A DNA stretch of 29,964 nt from CAZGSN01 sp964371655. Lineage in GTDB: Bacteria; Desulfobacterota; Binatia; HRBIN30. Numbering within the stretch: position 1 is the stretch's first letter; the number at the start of each line of letters is the position of its first letter. A model generated the notes under the pieces. It ran no database searches. It was not told where the DNA came from and saw only the letters and a list, made by a program, of their open reading frames with translations. The stretch lies in contig CAYJOD010000080.1 of the NCBI GenBank assembly GCA_964371655.1, forward strand, positions 1 to 29,964, given 5' to 3'. Positions 7,731 through 14,914 of this stretch are shown here, piece after piece. Position numbers and translations under genes: made by a program.

Positions 7731-7797
7731 CGTCTTTCGGGGTAATTCCAGTCGACACCCCGCGTGGCCAAGGCCGCAAAGCTGACGAATTAAGGAG
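7731..7797 (+). promoter_or_regulatory. Possible three-way-junction leader of metK
   Basis: CGTCTTT (7731-7737) can close a stem with AAAGCTGACG (7778-7787, three-base bulge). Inside lie a CGGGGT/ACCCCG hairpin (7738-7743 with 7757-7762) and a small GGCC/GGCC hairpin (about 7767-7776). The closing stem ends five bases before the AAGGAG ribosome binding site (7792-7797). It does not show the hallmark sequences I know for SAM-I, SAM-II or SAH riboswitches. Folding by eye only. Confidence 0.35.
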
Positions 7798-7803
7798 AGC
7801 TCA

Positions 7804-9024
7804 ATGGCGTTGAAGGACTTCCTCTTTACCTCGGAGTCGGTTTCCGAGGGACACCCGGACAAGATGTGCGATCAGATCTCGGATGCCATCCTCGACGGTC
7901 TGCTCGAGCAGGATCCCAATAGCCGGGTTGCTTGCGAGAGCCTGGCGAAGACCGGCATGGTCGTCGTTGCCGGCGAAATCACGACTCGTGCGCAAATCCC
8001 GTACACGGAGATCGTGCGCCAAACCATCCGTGACATCGGCTACAACTCCTCCGAGATGGGCTTCGATGCCGACACCTGCGCCGTCCTCACCGCCATCGAC
8101 CGACAATCTCCCGACATCTCCCAAGGTGTGACGGAAGGTGAGGGTCTGCACAAGGAACAAGGCGCCGGCGATCAGGGCCTGATGTTTGGCTTCGCCTGCG
8201 ACGAAACCCCTGAGCTCATGCCGATGCCGATCGTGCTCGCCCACCAACTCGTCGAGCACCTGGCGATGGTGCGCAAGACCGGTCAGTACAACTTCCTGCG
8301 CCCCGACTCTAAGTCGCAGGTCACGGTTGAATACCGCGACGGGCAACCACAGCGCATCGATGCCGTGGTCGTCTCCTCCCAGCATAGCCCCGACGTCAAG
8401 TACGAAACCCTGCGCGAGCTCGTCGTCGAAGAGGTCATCAAGAAGGTTCTCCCGCATCAGTATCTCGACGCGCGCACCAAGTTCCACGTCAATCCAACCG
8501 GCCGCTTCGTGGTCGGCGGGCCACTCGGCGATTGCGGTCTCACCGGCCGTAAGATCATTGTTGATAGCTACGGCGGCTACAGCCGCCACGGCGGCGGAGC
8601 CTTCTCCGGCAAGGACCCGAGCAAGGTCGACCGCAGCGCGGCGTACATGGCGCGCTACATCGCCAAGAACATCGTTGCCGCGGGTCTGGCCAGGAAATGC
8701 GAAGTTCAGCTTGCCTACGCCATCGGCGTCGCCGAGCCGATCTCGGTTCTGGTCGACTCCTTCGATACGGGCGTAGTACCCAACGAGACACTGAGCGAGC
8801 TCGTACGCGATCACTTCACCATGAAGCCGGCGGGAATCATTCAGACGCTCAACCTGAAACGCCCGATCTACCTGAAGACCGCGTCGTACGGCCACTTCGG
8901 CCGCAAGCCGGAGGCGGGTTTCTTCACCTGGGAAAGCCCCGACCGCGTCGAAGATCTGCGCCGGGCGCTGGGCGCGAGCGCGCGCCCACAGGCGCGCGCA
9001 CAAGCCGCGCAGCTGGCAGTCTGA
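7804..9024 (+). CDS. metK: S-adenosylmethionine synthetase
   Basis: The enzyme makes S-adenosylmethionine from methionine and ATP. The 406-residue protein (family norm about 380-400) carries GHPDK at residues 16-20 in the N-terminal ATP-binding loop, GAGDQG at 120-125, and the late GGGAFSGKDPSKVDRS signature that contacts the triphosphate. All three repeated domains are present. The last 15 residues are Ala/Arg-rich and slightly extend the usual C-terminus. An AAGGAG ribosome binding site lies seven bases before the ATG. The gene follows ptsH, has a structured-looking leader, and ends at a strong intrinsic terminator. No ahcY or metH is nearby. The assignment is certain. Confidence 0.98.
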   Translation: MALKDFLFTSESVSEGHPDKMCDQISDAILDGLLEQDPNSRVACESLAKTGMVVVAGEITTRAQIPYTEIVRQTIRDIGYNSSEMGFDADTCAVLTAIDRQSPDISQGVTEGEGLHKEQGAGDQGLMFGFACDETPELMPMPIVLAHQLVEHLAMVRKTGQYNFLRPDSKSQVTVEYRDGQPQRIDAVVVSSQHSPDVKYETLRELVVEEVIKKVLPHQYLDARTKFHVNPTGRFVVGGPLGDCGLTGRKIIVDSYGGYSRHGGGAFSGKDPSKVDRSAAYMARYIAKNIVAAGLARKCEVQLAYAIGVAEPISVLVDSFDTGVVPNETLSELVRDHFTMKPAGIIQTLNLKRPIYLKTASYGHFGRKPEAGFFTWESPDRVEDLRRALGASARPQARAQAAQLAV

Positions 9025-9057
9025 TCGCAACAGCCTACGGACAGCGATTTGCGAAAA

Positions 9058-9087
9058 GAGAGCGGCTTCCAGCCGCTCTCTTTTTTT
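9058..9087 (+). terminator. Rho-independent terminator of metK
   Basis: A perfect 10-bp stem (GAGAGCGGCT, loop TCC, AGCCGCTCTC) is followed by seven T. AAAA precedes the stem. It lies 34 bases after the metK stop. Confidence 0.92.
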
Positions 9088-9274
9088 GTCGGCGCAAGAG
9101 CGCCGCTGCAGCTCAACCAAGCCGCCAGCACGCGCCGAGTGCACGGTCGACTGCACGGGTTGTGAATGTCCGCGTGGGGAGCTACAAGGTCATCTCCCGC
9201 TTGTTTGACGAGAACCCCCACCACGCCTCTTTTGTTTGCGGTGCCTTCCCGTTCATTCACTCAGGCATCCTCAG

Positions 9275-9385
9275 TGACGACAACAGGTGTCGTTGGCCGA
9301 GCGGCCTAGTCTCCGGGAGACTGGGCCAACGCCCTGCACAAGGGCTTCACACCAATCCGGCCGCGGCAGCGACCCCAACAAGGAG
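9275..9385 (+). promoter_or_regulatory. Three-hairpin 5' leader of the RRM gene
   Basis: Three consecutive stems can be read. TGACGACA (9275-9282) pairs with TGTCGTTG (9288-9295) around a 5-base loop. GGCCTAGTCTC (9303-9313) pairs with GAGACTGGGCC (9317-9327) around a 3-base loop. GCCCT (9331-9335) pairs with AGGGC (9341-9345). The AAGGAGT ribosome binding site follows at 9379-9385 in an unstructured stretch. Some pairs are G-U, which favours the plus-strand RNA. The remaining spacer 9088-9274 shows no gene. Confidence 0.5.
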
Positions 9386-9393
9386 TAAGTGGA

Positions 9394-9693
9394 ATGGGAC
9401 GGAAGTTATTTGTCGGTAATCTTGGATTCGACGTCACGCAAAGCGATCTCGAGGAGCTGTTCGCGCAAGCAGGTGCCTGCGACTCGGTCGCCGTCATCAG
9501 CGATCGCGACACCGGGCGCTCGCGTGGCTTCGGGTTTGTCGAGATGAGCACGAACGCCGAGGCCCAGAAGGCCGTTCAGCAGTTCGACGGCCAGGACTTC
9601 AAAGGGCGCGCGCTCAAGGTGAACGAGGCGCGCGAGCGCGAGGGTGGCGGCGGCGGTGGTGGTGGTGGCGGCGGCGGCTGGAATCGCCGCTAA
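9394..9693 (+). CDS. RRM-type RNA-binding protein with glycine tail
   Basis: A single RNA-recognition motif fills residues 4-81, with RNP2 LFVGNL at 5-10 and RNP1 RGFGFVEM at 44-51. The aromatic residues that stack on RNA are in place. The tail is a run of glycines interrupted only near the end (residues about 84-95), closing with WNRR. This is the plan of the short bacterial Rbp proteins known from cyanobacteria, several of which are cold-induced, and of their delta-proteobacterial relatives. The likely role is cytoplasmic binding of single-stranded RNA. A strong AAGGAGT site precedes the ATG. The gene appears monocistronic, with a structured leader and a hairpin after the stop. Confidence 0.93.
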   Translation: MGRKLFVGNLGFDVTQSDLEELFAQAGACDSVAVISDRDTGRSRGFGFVEMSTNAEAQKAVQQFDGQDFKGRALKVNEAREREGGGGGGGGGGGGWNRR

Positions 9694-9732
9694 CCGACTA
9701 ATCTCCCGATTGCCTCACTAGATCCCGTGGCG

Positions 9733-9766
9733 AGCCAGCGCAGGCCAGAAATGGTTTGCGCTGGTT
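9733..9766 (+). terminator. GAAA-capped 3' hairpin after the RRM gene
   Basis: CCAGCGCAGGCCA (9735-9747) pairs with TGGTTTGCGCTGG (9752-9764) around a GAAA loop, with two internal G-U pairs. One G-U and one A-U pair extend it outward. The wobble pairs work only in plus-strand RNA. There is no T run, so it may be a processing or stability element rather than an intrinsic terminator. Confidence 0.6.
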
Positions 9767-9908
9767 ACCGGCATGGCGATCTCCGTGAGGCAAACGGGTA
9801 AGCCCGACGTGATTGCAGTCCGTCACCACGGCCCCTGCATCACGTCGAGGTTGACGGTGCTGCGCAACGCCGCCCGACAGCGGCCCAGCAACACCAGTAG
9901 GAGGATCG

Positions 9909-10244
9909 GTGTCGACCTACGACAATTTGCCCCCCTCGAAACCAGCCCCACGGCGCGTCAAAGATCACGCGGTCTTCTGCGTTGGCTGGCGTGCCTTCGT
10001 GAATTGGCCGCAGCATGCGGCACCGACACACGATCCGGTGCCCCTGACCGATCCTGAGGGGAAGCCGCTCGGCAATGATCTGGTTGACGGTCAAGAGGTC
10101 GAGATCATCTCGTGGCGCCCGCAAGCGCGGGAAGGATCGATGTACCAGGTCCGCCGCCTGCACGACGACCGCGAATGGTGGATCAACGCCATCTACCTGC
10201 GCAAGCAGAAGCAGGCCGCGGCGCCCGTCGCCAATCCTGGTTGA
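9909..10244 (+). CDS. Small conserved-looking protein, unknown
   Basis: The 111-residue soluble protein uses a GTG start with AGGAGG four bases upstream (9899-9904), which makes the start convincing. The N-terminus is Pro-rich (PPSKPAPRR). The body contains GWRAFVNWPQ, a WRPQAREGSMYQVRRL strand pair and WWINAIYLRK, which together look like a small beta-barrel or SH3-like fold. I do not recognise a family. It has neither signal peptide nor membrane segment. It stands between the RRM gene and a convergent broken methyltransferase, with no clear partner. Confidence 0.65.
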   Translation: MSTYDNLPPSKPAPRRVKDHAVFCVGWRAFVNWPQHAAPTHDPVPLTDPEGKPLGNDLVDGQEVEIISWRPQAREGSMYQVRRLHDDREWWINAIYLRKQKQAAAPVANPG

Positions 10245-10284
10245 GCCGCGGCGCACGCCGCTGGCGTGCAAAGAACTCCCCCCT

Positions 10285-10921
10285 TCACAGGCGCTCGGCA
10301 ACGATGATTTCCGAGGGTATCGCGAACGGCGTGACCACGTTGCGATGCTGCACCTTCCACTCCGCGGCAGACAAGAACTCGGCGAGTTGCAGTGGGCGGC
10401 AGCCACCGACCAGCGCCGGCTTCAGGCCGTGGATCCGCGCCCAGATCCACATCATGGCGCGCGACGCCGTCGTGCAGCCGTGCGTCAGGCTGACGATTCC
10501 GAGCCTTCCGCCTGGCACGGTGACGCGATGCGCCTCGGCGAGAACCGCGCCGATGTCATCGGCGCCGAGCAGATCGAGGACGTACGTGGATAGAAAACGA
10601 TCGCAGGACGCGTCGGCCGCGTCGACGCGCGGTGTGCCGTCGGTCTTGCGGATCTCGGCGCGTGCGCGACAGCCGCACCATCGTGTCGCTGCTGTCGAAG
10701 CCGAGGTAGCGCGCACCCCCCGCCAGCTGTGTACCGAGAAGCTCCGCCGCGAAGCGCCCAGTACCGCAGCCAAACTCGACCACGGAACCCGCGTCGGCAA
10801 GATCGAGATGCGAAACCAGGTCGGCCAGCGCTCGGCCTTCGTAGAACTGCTGCCCATCCTGCTTGGCGCCGAACCCATCATAAAAGCGCCGCGCTTCGTC
10901 GTGCGTGAGGATCTGCGTCAT
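10285..10921 (-). pseudogene. Class I SAM methyltransferase, frameshifted
   Basis: The N-terminal half reads from an ATG at 10921 (MTQILTHDEARRFYDGFG) through the SAM-binding motif VVEFGCGTGRFA and GFDSSDTMVRLSR. The C-terminal half (CDRFLSTYVLDLL, then VTVPGGRLGIVSLTHG, ending near 10285) is in the next frame. The two join inside the alternating GC tract at about 10658-10669, where removing one base restores a continuous class I methyltransferase of about 211 residues. Both halves keep clean coding character, so the shift is recent or a sequencing or assembly error. The gene is divergent from an intact methyltransferase starting 175 bases away. The substrate is unknown. Confidence 0.8.
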
Positions 10922-11096
10922 CGCGGCATAGTCGGGCATGTCCACGGCTAAGGGAAGTGGCGACATTCGCCTTTCTGCGTAACGCTTCTGGACCGCGCGC
11001 ACGACCACGCGGTCATTCGTTCAGTCGTTCAATCTGGCCCCCCTTTCTGTCGAGTTCCTGTTGGCACCGGTCGGTGTTCTGTGCTCTTGTCGATCC

Positions 11097-11780
11097 ATGC
11101 TCGCGCGCGACCTTTTCAACGCAACGGCGACGACCTACGACTCGACCCGACGCCAGCTGGTACCGTGCTTCGACGATTTCTATCGAACCGCTCTGGACCT
11201 GATCCCTTTCGCGGCCAAGGCGATGATACGCGTTGTCGACCTCGGCGCCGGAACTGGACTGCTATCGGCGTTGGTCGCAGCTACGTTCCCGAATGCGACG
11301 CTGGTGCTCATCGACGTGTCCACCGAGATGCTGGCGCGAGCGCGCGAACGCTTCGCGGCCACGCCCCAGCGTTTCGAGTATTGCGTCGGCGACCTCGCCA
11401 GCGTCGAGCTGCCGCCGTGCGATGTGGCGATTTCCGCACTCGCCATTCATCACCTTGATGATGCGCAGAAGGCCGATCTCTTTCGGCGTGTGTCCGACGC
11501 CCTACAGCCGGGCGGGATCTTCATCAACGCAGACCAGGTTCTCGGTCCCACCAGCGCCACCGAGGCGCGCAACCGCGACATGTGGCGGCGCCATGCACGT
11601 GCAGCCGGTGCAACCGAGGCCTACCTCGCCACGGCCGCCGAGCGTATGCGTGCCGACCGCGCCGCGACACTCAGCGAGCAGTTGCGCTGGCTCGAGGATG
11701 CCGGCTTCGTCGATGTCGACTGCAGCTACAAGAGCTACATGTTTGCCGTGTATTCCGGCCGTATCGCGCACGCGGTCTGA
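11097..11780 (+). CDS. Class I SAM-dependent methyltransferase
   Basis: The 227-residue protein starts at the ATG at 11097 (MLARDLFNATATTYD), which gives the family's usual short N-terminal helix. Motif I VVDLGAGTG lies at residues 46-54. The acidic residue at the end of strand 2 is in LVLIDVSTEM. Post-motif and motif III elements are ISALAIHHLDD and LQPGGIFINAD. The overall pattern resembles UbiE/TrmB-like small-molecule or tRNA methyltransferases, but the substrate cannot be assigned. It is divergent from the frameshifted methyltransferase and lies 79 bases upstream of the MutS-like gene on the same strand, possibly co-transcribed. Confidence 0.85.
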   Translation: MLARDLFNATATTYDSTRRQLVPCFDDFYRTALDLIPFAAKAMIRVVDLGAGTGLLSALVAATFPNATLVLIDVSTEMLARARERFAATPQRFEYCVGDLASVELPPCDVAISALAIHHLDDAQKADLFRRVSDALQPGGIFINADQVLGPTSATEARNRDMWRRHARAAGATEAYLATAAERMRADRAATLSEQLRWLEDAGFVDVDCSYKSYMFAVYSGRIAHAV

Positions 11781-11859
11781 AGCTCGTCCGCCGCGTACCG
11801 AGTTGCAATGACCGCCGCACTCGGACAAATGACGCGAGCCGGCTTCGTCATCGCACCCT

Positions 11860-13665
11860 ATGACCACCTCCACCACACCTTCCGCCGCCTACCGAGAACG
11901 GCTGGACGCCCGCGGCGCCGAGGCGCAGCGCTTGTTGCGACAAGAGCGGCGCATCTCGAATGCACGCATGGTCGTGTTTCTCGCCGCCGTCGCCATGGGC
12001 TGGTTCGGTTTCGACTCCGGACTGTTCTCGGCCTGGTGGGCGATGGTCCCCGTGGTCGCCTTTGTCGCCTTGGTCGTCACCCATGAACGCATTGTCGCCG
12101 AGCGCGTCCACGCCGAGAGGGCGGCGGCCTTCTACGCCCAGGGGCTCACCCGGATCGAAGATCGATGGATGGGCGCAGGCAATCGCGGCGATGTCTTCCT
12201 CGATGCCAAGCACCCCTATGCGGCCGACCTCGACATCTTCGGTGCCGGCTCGCTGTTCGAGCGCCTGTGCACGGCGCGTACGCGCTCGGGTGAGGAGCTG
12301 CTGGCGCGCTGGTTGATCGAAGCTGGCGGCGTCGAGGAAATCCGCAACCGCCAGGCCGCAGTCACCGAGCTCACTCCACAGCTGGACTTGCGCGAAGCCC
12401 TGGCGCTGGCGGGGGAGGATGTTCGCGTCGGACTGGACATCGACATCCTGTCACGATGGAGCTCAGCGGCACCGCTGCCGCACCTTGCACTCTATCGCGG
12501 CACCGCCGTCGCCGCGGTTGCTCTTGGAATTCTCTGCGGCGTCTGCTGGGGGCTCGGCGCCAGCGCCCTACCCTTCCTCATTGCCGCAGTCGGCATCGGC
12601 CTTGTCGCCTGCCATTTGCGAGTCCACGTTCACCGCATCGTGCACGCCGTTCAACACCCTTCCCGCGACCTTGCCGTCTTCAGCGAGCTCCTGTGCCTAC
12701 TCGAGAGCCAGACCTTTACAGCGGCAAAGCTCAAGTCCTTGCGCGCGTGCCTCGACACCGAAGGCGAAGCAGCGTCGCGGCGATGCGCGCGGCTGCGGCG
12801 GCTGGTGCACTTGCTCGACGCGATGAAAAACCAGGTCTTTGCTCCGCTCGGCATTTTGATCCTGTGGGAAACGCATCTCGCCCTCGCCATCGAGGCGTGG
12901 CGTGTGCGCTACGGCGCCGCCGTCGGCGAATGGTTGCGCGCCGTCAGCGAGATCGAGGTGCTGTGCGCCCTGGCGACGTTTGCCTACGAGAATCCCGACG
13001 CGGTGTTCCCCACCCTTTCCGAAGGCGATCCTTGCTTCGACGCCGAAGGGCTGGGGCATCCCTTGCTGACGGCCGCCGGTTGTGTCCGCAACGACGTGCA
13101 CCTCGGCGCCATGGGTCTCGACGCGCAACCGCGAACCCTGATCGTCAGCGGTTCGAACATGTCGGGCAAGAGCACGTTGCTGCGCGCCGTCGGCATCAAC
13201 GCCGTGTTGGCCTTCGCCGGAGCCCCGGTGCGCGCTCGCCGCTTGCATCTGTCGCGGCTCAACGTCGGCGCTTCGATTCGTACCCTCGACTCCCTGCAGG
13301 AAGGCACGTCGCGCTTCTATGCCGAGATCAAGCGGATACGGCAACTGATGGATCTCGCCAACGGATCCCCGCCGCTGCTGTTTCTGCTCGACGAAGTTCT
13401 GCACGGAACCAACTCGCACGATCGCGGCATCGGTGCCGAGGCCGTGGTTCGCGGCTTCTTGGAGCGCGGTGCCATCGGTCTGGTCACCACCCACGACCTG
13501 GCCCTGGCACGCGTCGCCGACGCCCTCGCACCGGTCACAGCAAACGTGCACTTTGAAGATCATCTCGAAGATGGTGAGATGCGCTTCGACTACAAGATGC
13601 GCGCCGGCGTCGTCACCCACAGCAACGCCCTGGCGTTGATGCGTGCCGTCGGCTTGGACGTGTGA
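11860..13665 (+). CDS. Membrane-anchored MutS-like ATPase
   Basis: The C-terminal third is a complete MutS-family ATPase domain. Walker A is GSNMSGKST (about residues 430-438), the Q-loop region is SLQEGTSRFYAEIKRI, Walker B is LLFLLDEVLHGTNSHDR, and the switch motif is VTTHDLALA. The N-terminal part lacks the mismatch-recognition domain of MutS. It has two hydrophobic segments near residues 37-75 and another pair near 205-238, separated by a helical region. The protein (601 residues) therefore belongs to the membrane-associated MutS-like group, whose function is not established. It is unlikely to act in canonical mismatch repair. The helices between the membrane segments resemble the MutS lever/core (GSLFERLCTARTRSGEELLARWL). 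Confidence 0.88.
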   Translation: MTTSTTPSAAYRERLDARGAEAQRLLRQERRISNARMVVFLAAVAMGWFGFDSGLFSAWWAMVPVVAFVALVVTHERIVAERVHAERAAAFYAQGLTRIEDRWMGAGNRGDVFLDAKHPYAADLDIFGAGSLFERLCTARTRSGEELLARWLIEAGGVEEIRNRQAAVTELTPQLDLREALALAGEDVRVGLDIDILSRWSSAAPLPHLALYRGTAVAAVALGILCGVCWGLGASALPFLIAAVGIGLVACHLRVHVHRIVHAVQHPSRDLAVFSELLCLLESQTFTAAKLKSLRACLDTEGEAASRRCARLRRLVHLLDAMKNQVFAPLGILILWETHLALAIEAWRVRYGAAVGEWLRAVSEIEVLCALATFAYENPDAVFPTLSEGDPCFDAEGLGHPLLTAAGCVRNDVHLGAMGLDAQPRTLIVSGSNMSGKSTLLRAVGINAVLAFAGAPVRARRLHLSRLNVGASIRTLDSLQEGTSRFYAEIKRIRQLMDLANGSPPLLFLLDEVLHGTNSHDRGIGAEAVVRGFLERGAIGLVTTHDLALARVADALAPVTANVHFEDHLEDGEMRFDYKMRAGVVTHSNALALMRAVGLDV

Positions 13666-13670
13666 TGCCT

Positions 13671-13771
13671 AGCGCGTATCGCCGATCGCTTATCGCGTAT
13701 CGTTCGGAGGGCTGGGACGCGCCCCAACGAGATGGGATAAGCGACAGGCGATACGCGATAGGCGAGAACGG
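13671..13771. repeat. Palindromic intergenic element, TATCGC-type arms (copy 2)
   Basis: Left arm 13671-13709 (repeats of GCGTATCGC and GCTTATCGC) and right arm 13734-13771 (GGATAAGCGACAGGCGATAC at its start) are imperfect inverse complements. It fills nearly the whole spacer between the MutS-like gene and galE. Same architecture and related units as 1775-1873, but not a base-for-base copy. Confidence 0.7.
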
Positions 13772-13786
13772 GAGCGAGGCTTCGTT

Positions 13787-14800
13787 ATGAGCGCCAACGC
13801 AACGATCTTGATCACCGGCGGGGCCGGGTACATTGGCAGCACCGTCACCGCCGAGCTGTTGCGGGCCGGCTATCACGCTGTTGTGTATGACAACCTGAGC
13901 AAGGGACATCGCGCCGCGGTGCCGCGCGCGGCCAAGCTGATCGTCGGCGACCTCGGCGATGCGGAAGCCGTTACCCGCGTCTTCCGCGAGGAAAAGCCCG
14001 AGGCCGTCCTGCACTTCGCCGCGTCGATCGAGGCCGGCGAGTCGATGCGCGTACCGGAGCGTTTCTTCCGCAACAATACGGCGAACACCTTGCAGCTGCT
14101 CGAGTGCGTGCTGGCGCAGGGCGTGAAGGCCTTCGTATTTTCTTCGACGGCGGCGCTTTACGGGAATCCCGAGCGCACCCCGATCGCGGAGAGTGATCGC
14201 TTGCAGCCGACCAGTGTCTATGGAGAGTCGAAGCTCCTGGTCGAGCGCGTGCTCGATTGGTACGGGCGCATCCACGGCCTCGGCTCGGCGAGCCTGCGCT
14301 ACTTCAACGCTGCCGGCGCGATGCCGGATCGCGGCGAAGATCACGATCCGGAATCGCACTTGATTCCGTTGGTCTTGCAGGTGGCGCTCGGAAAACGCGA
14401 CGGTGTGGAGATTTTTGGTACCGATTATCCGACCGACGACGGCACCTGTGTGCGCGACTACGTCCACGTCGTCGATCTCGCGGCGGCACACGTGCTCGCG
14501 CTGCAAGCGCTGCTGCAAGGCCGCGGCCGGGAGTCGCGCCTGATCTACAACCTGGGAAGCGGCAAGGGCTTTAGCGTCCGCCAAGTCATCGAGACGGCGC
14601 GGCGCATCACCGCGCATCCGATTCCGGCGCGAGAAAGCCCGCGACGGCCGGGGGATCCCGCCATCCTGGTGGCCAGCTCCGACAAGATCCGGCGCGAGCT
14701 GGGATGGACGCCGCGGTATCCGGACCTCGAATCCATCGTCGCCAGTGCCTGGGAATGGCATCGCAGTCGGCCGAATGGTTACAAGGACTTTGAGAAATAG
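13787..14800 (+). CDS. galE: UDP-glucose 4-epimerase
   Basis: This 337-residue extended short-chain dehydrogenase/reductase interconverts UDP-glucose and UDP-galactose with bound NAD. The NAD-binding motif is GGAGYIGS (residues 11-18). The catalytic serine region is SST (119-121) and the YxxxK motif is Y145-G-E-S-K149. The sugar-nucleotide-binding region includes RYFNAAGA and the GTDYPTDDGTCVRDYVHV stretch that is almost diagnostic of GalE. It supplies sugar nucleotides for cell-surface polysaccharide. The ATG at 13787 lies just after a palindromic element, with a modest GGGAGCGAGG upstream. Neighbours are unrelated functionally. Confidence 0.96.
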   Translation: MSANATILITGGAGYIGSTVTAELLRAGYHAVVYDNLSKGHRAAVPRAAKLIVGDLGDAEAVTRVFREEKPEAVLHFAASIEAGESMRVPERFFRNNTANTLQLLECVLAQGVKAFVFSSTAALYGNPERTPIAESDRLQPTSVYGESKLLVERVLDWYGRIHGLGSASLRYFNAAGAMPDRGEDHDPESHLIPLVLQVALGKRDGVEIFGTDYPTDDGTCVRDYVHVVDLAAAHVLALQALLQGRGRESRLIYNLGSGKGFSVRQVIETARRITAHPIPARESPRRPGDPAILVASSDKIRRELGWTPRYPDLESIVASAWEWHRSRPNGYKDFEK

Positions 14801-14813
14801 GCTTGGCGGTTCA

Positions 14814-14865
14814 GGCCGGCACAGCCGGCCCTACGGGGCGGTGCGTAGGGCCGGCTATGCCGGCC
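14814..14865. repeat. Palindrome, GGCCGGCACAGCC type
   Basis: A 21-base arm at 14814-14834 pairs with 14845-14865 with one mismatch around a 10-base loop. It lies between galE and the metallo-beta-lactamase-fold gene and could stop or stabilise the upstream transcript. No T run follows. Confidence 0.8.
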
Positions 14866-14914
14866 GAAGAGACGTTTGATCTGAAATCGTCGCCGTCAAC
14901 GGGAAGGGTAGAAC

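Noticed and set aside
7731..7797. Known SAM-I, SAM-II or SAH riboswitch before metK
   Set aside because: None of the conserved core sequences of those classes could be found; only an unclassified fold is possible.
7801..9156. Long minus-strand open frame opposite metK
   Set aside because: It mirrors metK codons in a GC-rich gene. The translation has no family character, while metK is certain.
9773..10057. 94-codon frame between the RRM gene and the GTG-started gene
   Set aside because: No ribosome binding site, unlikely composition, and overlap with the better supported gene at 9909-10244.
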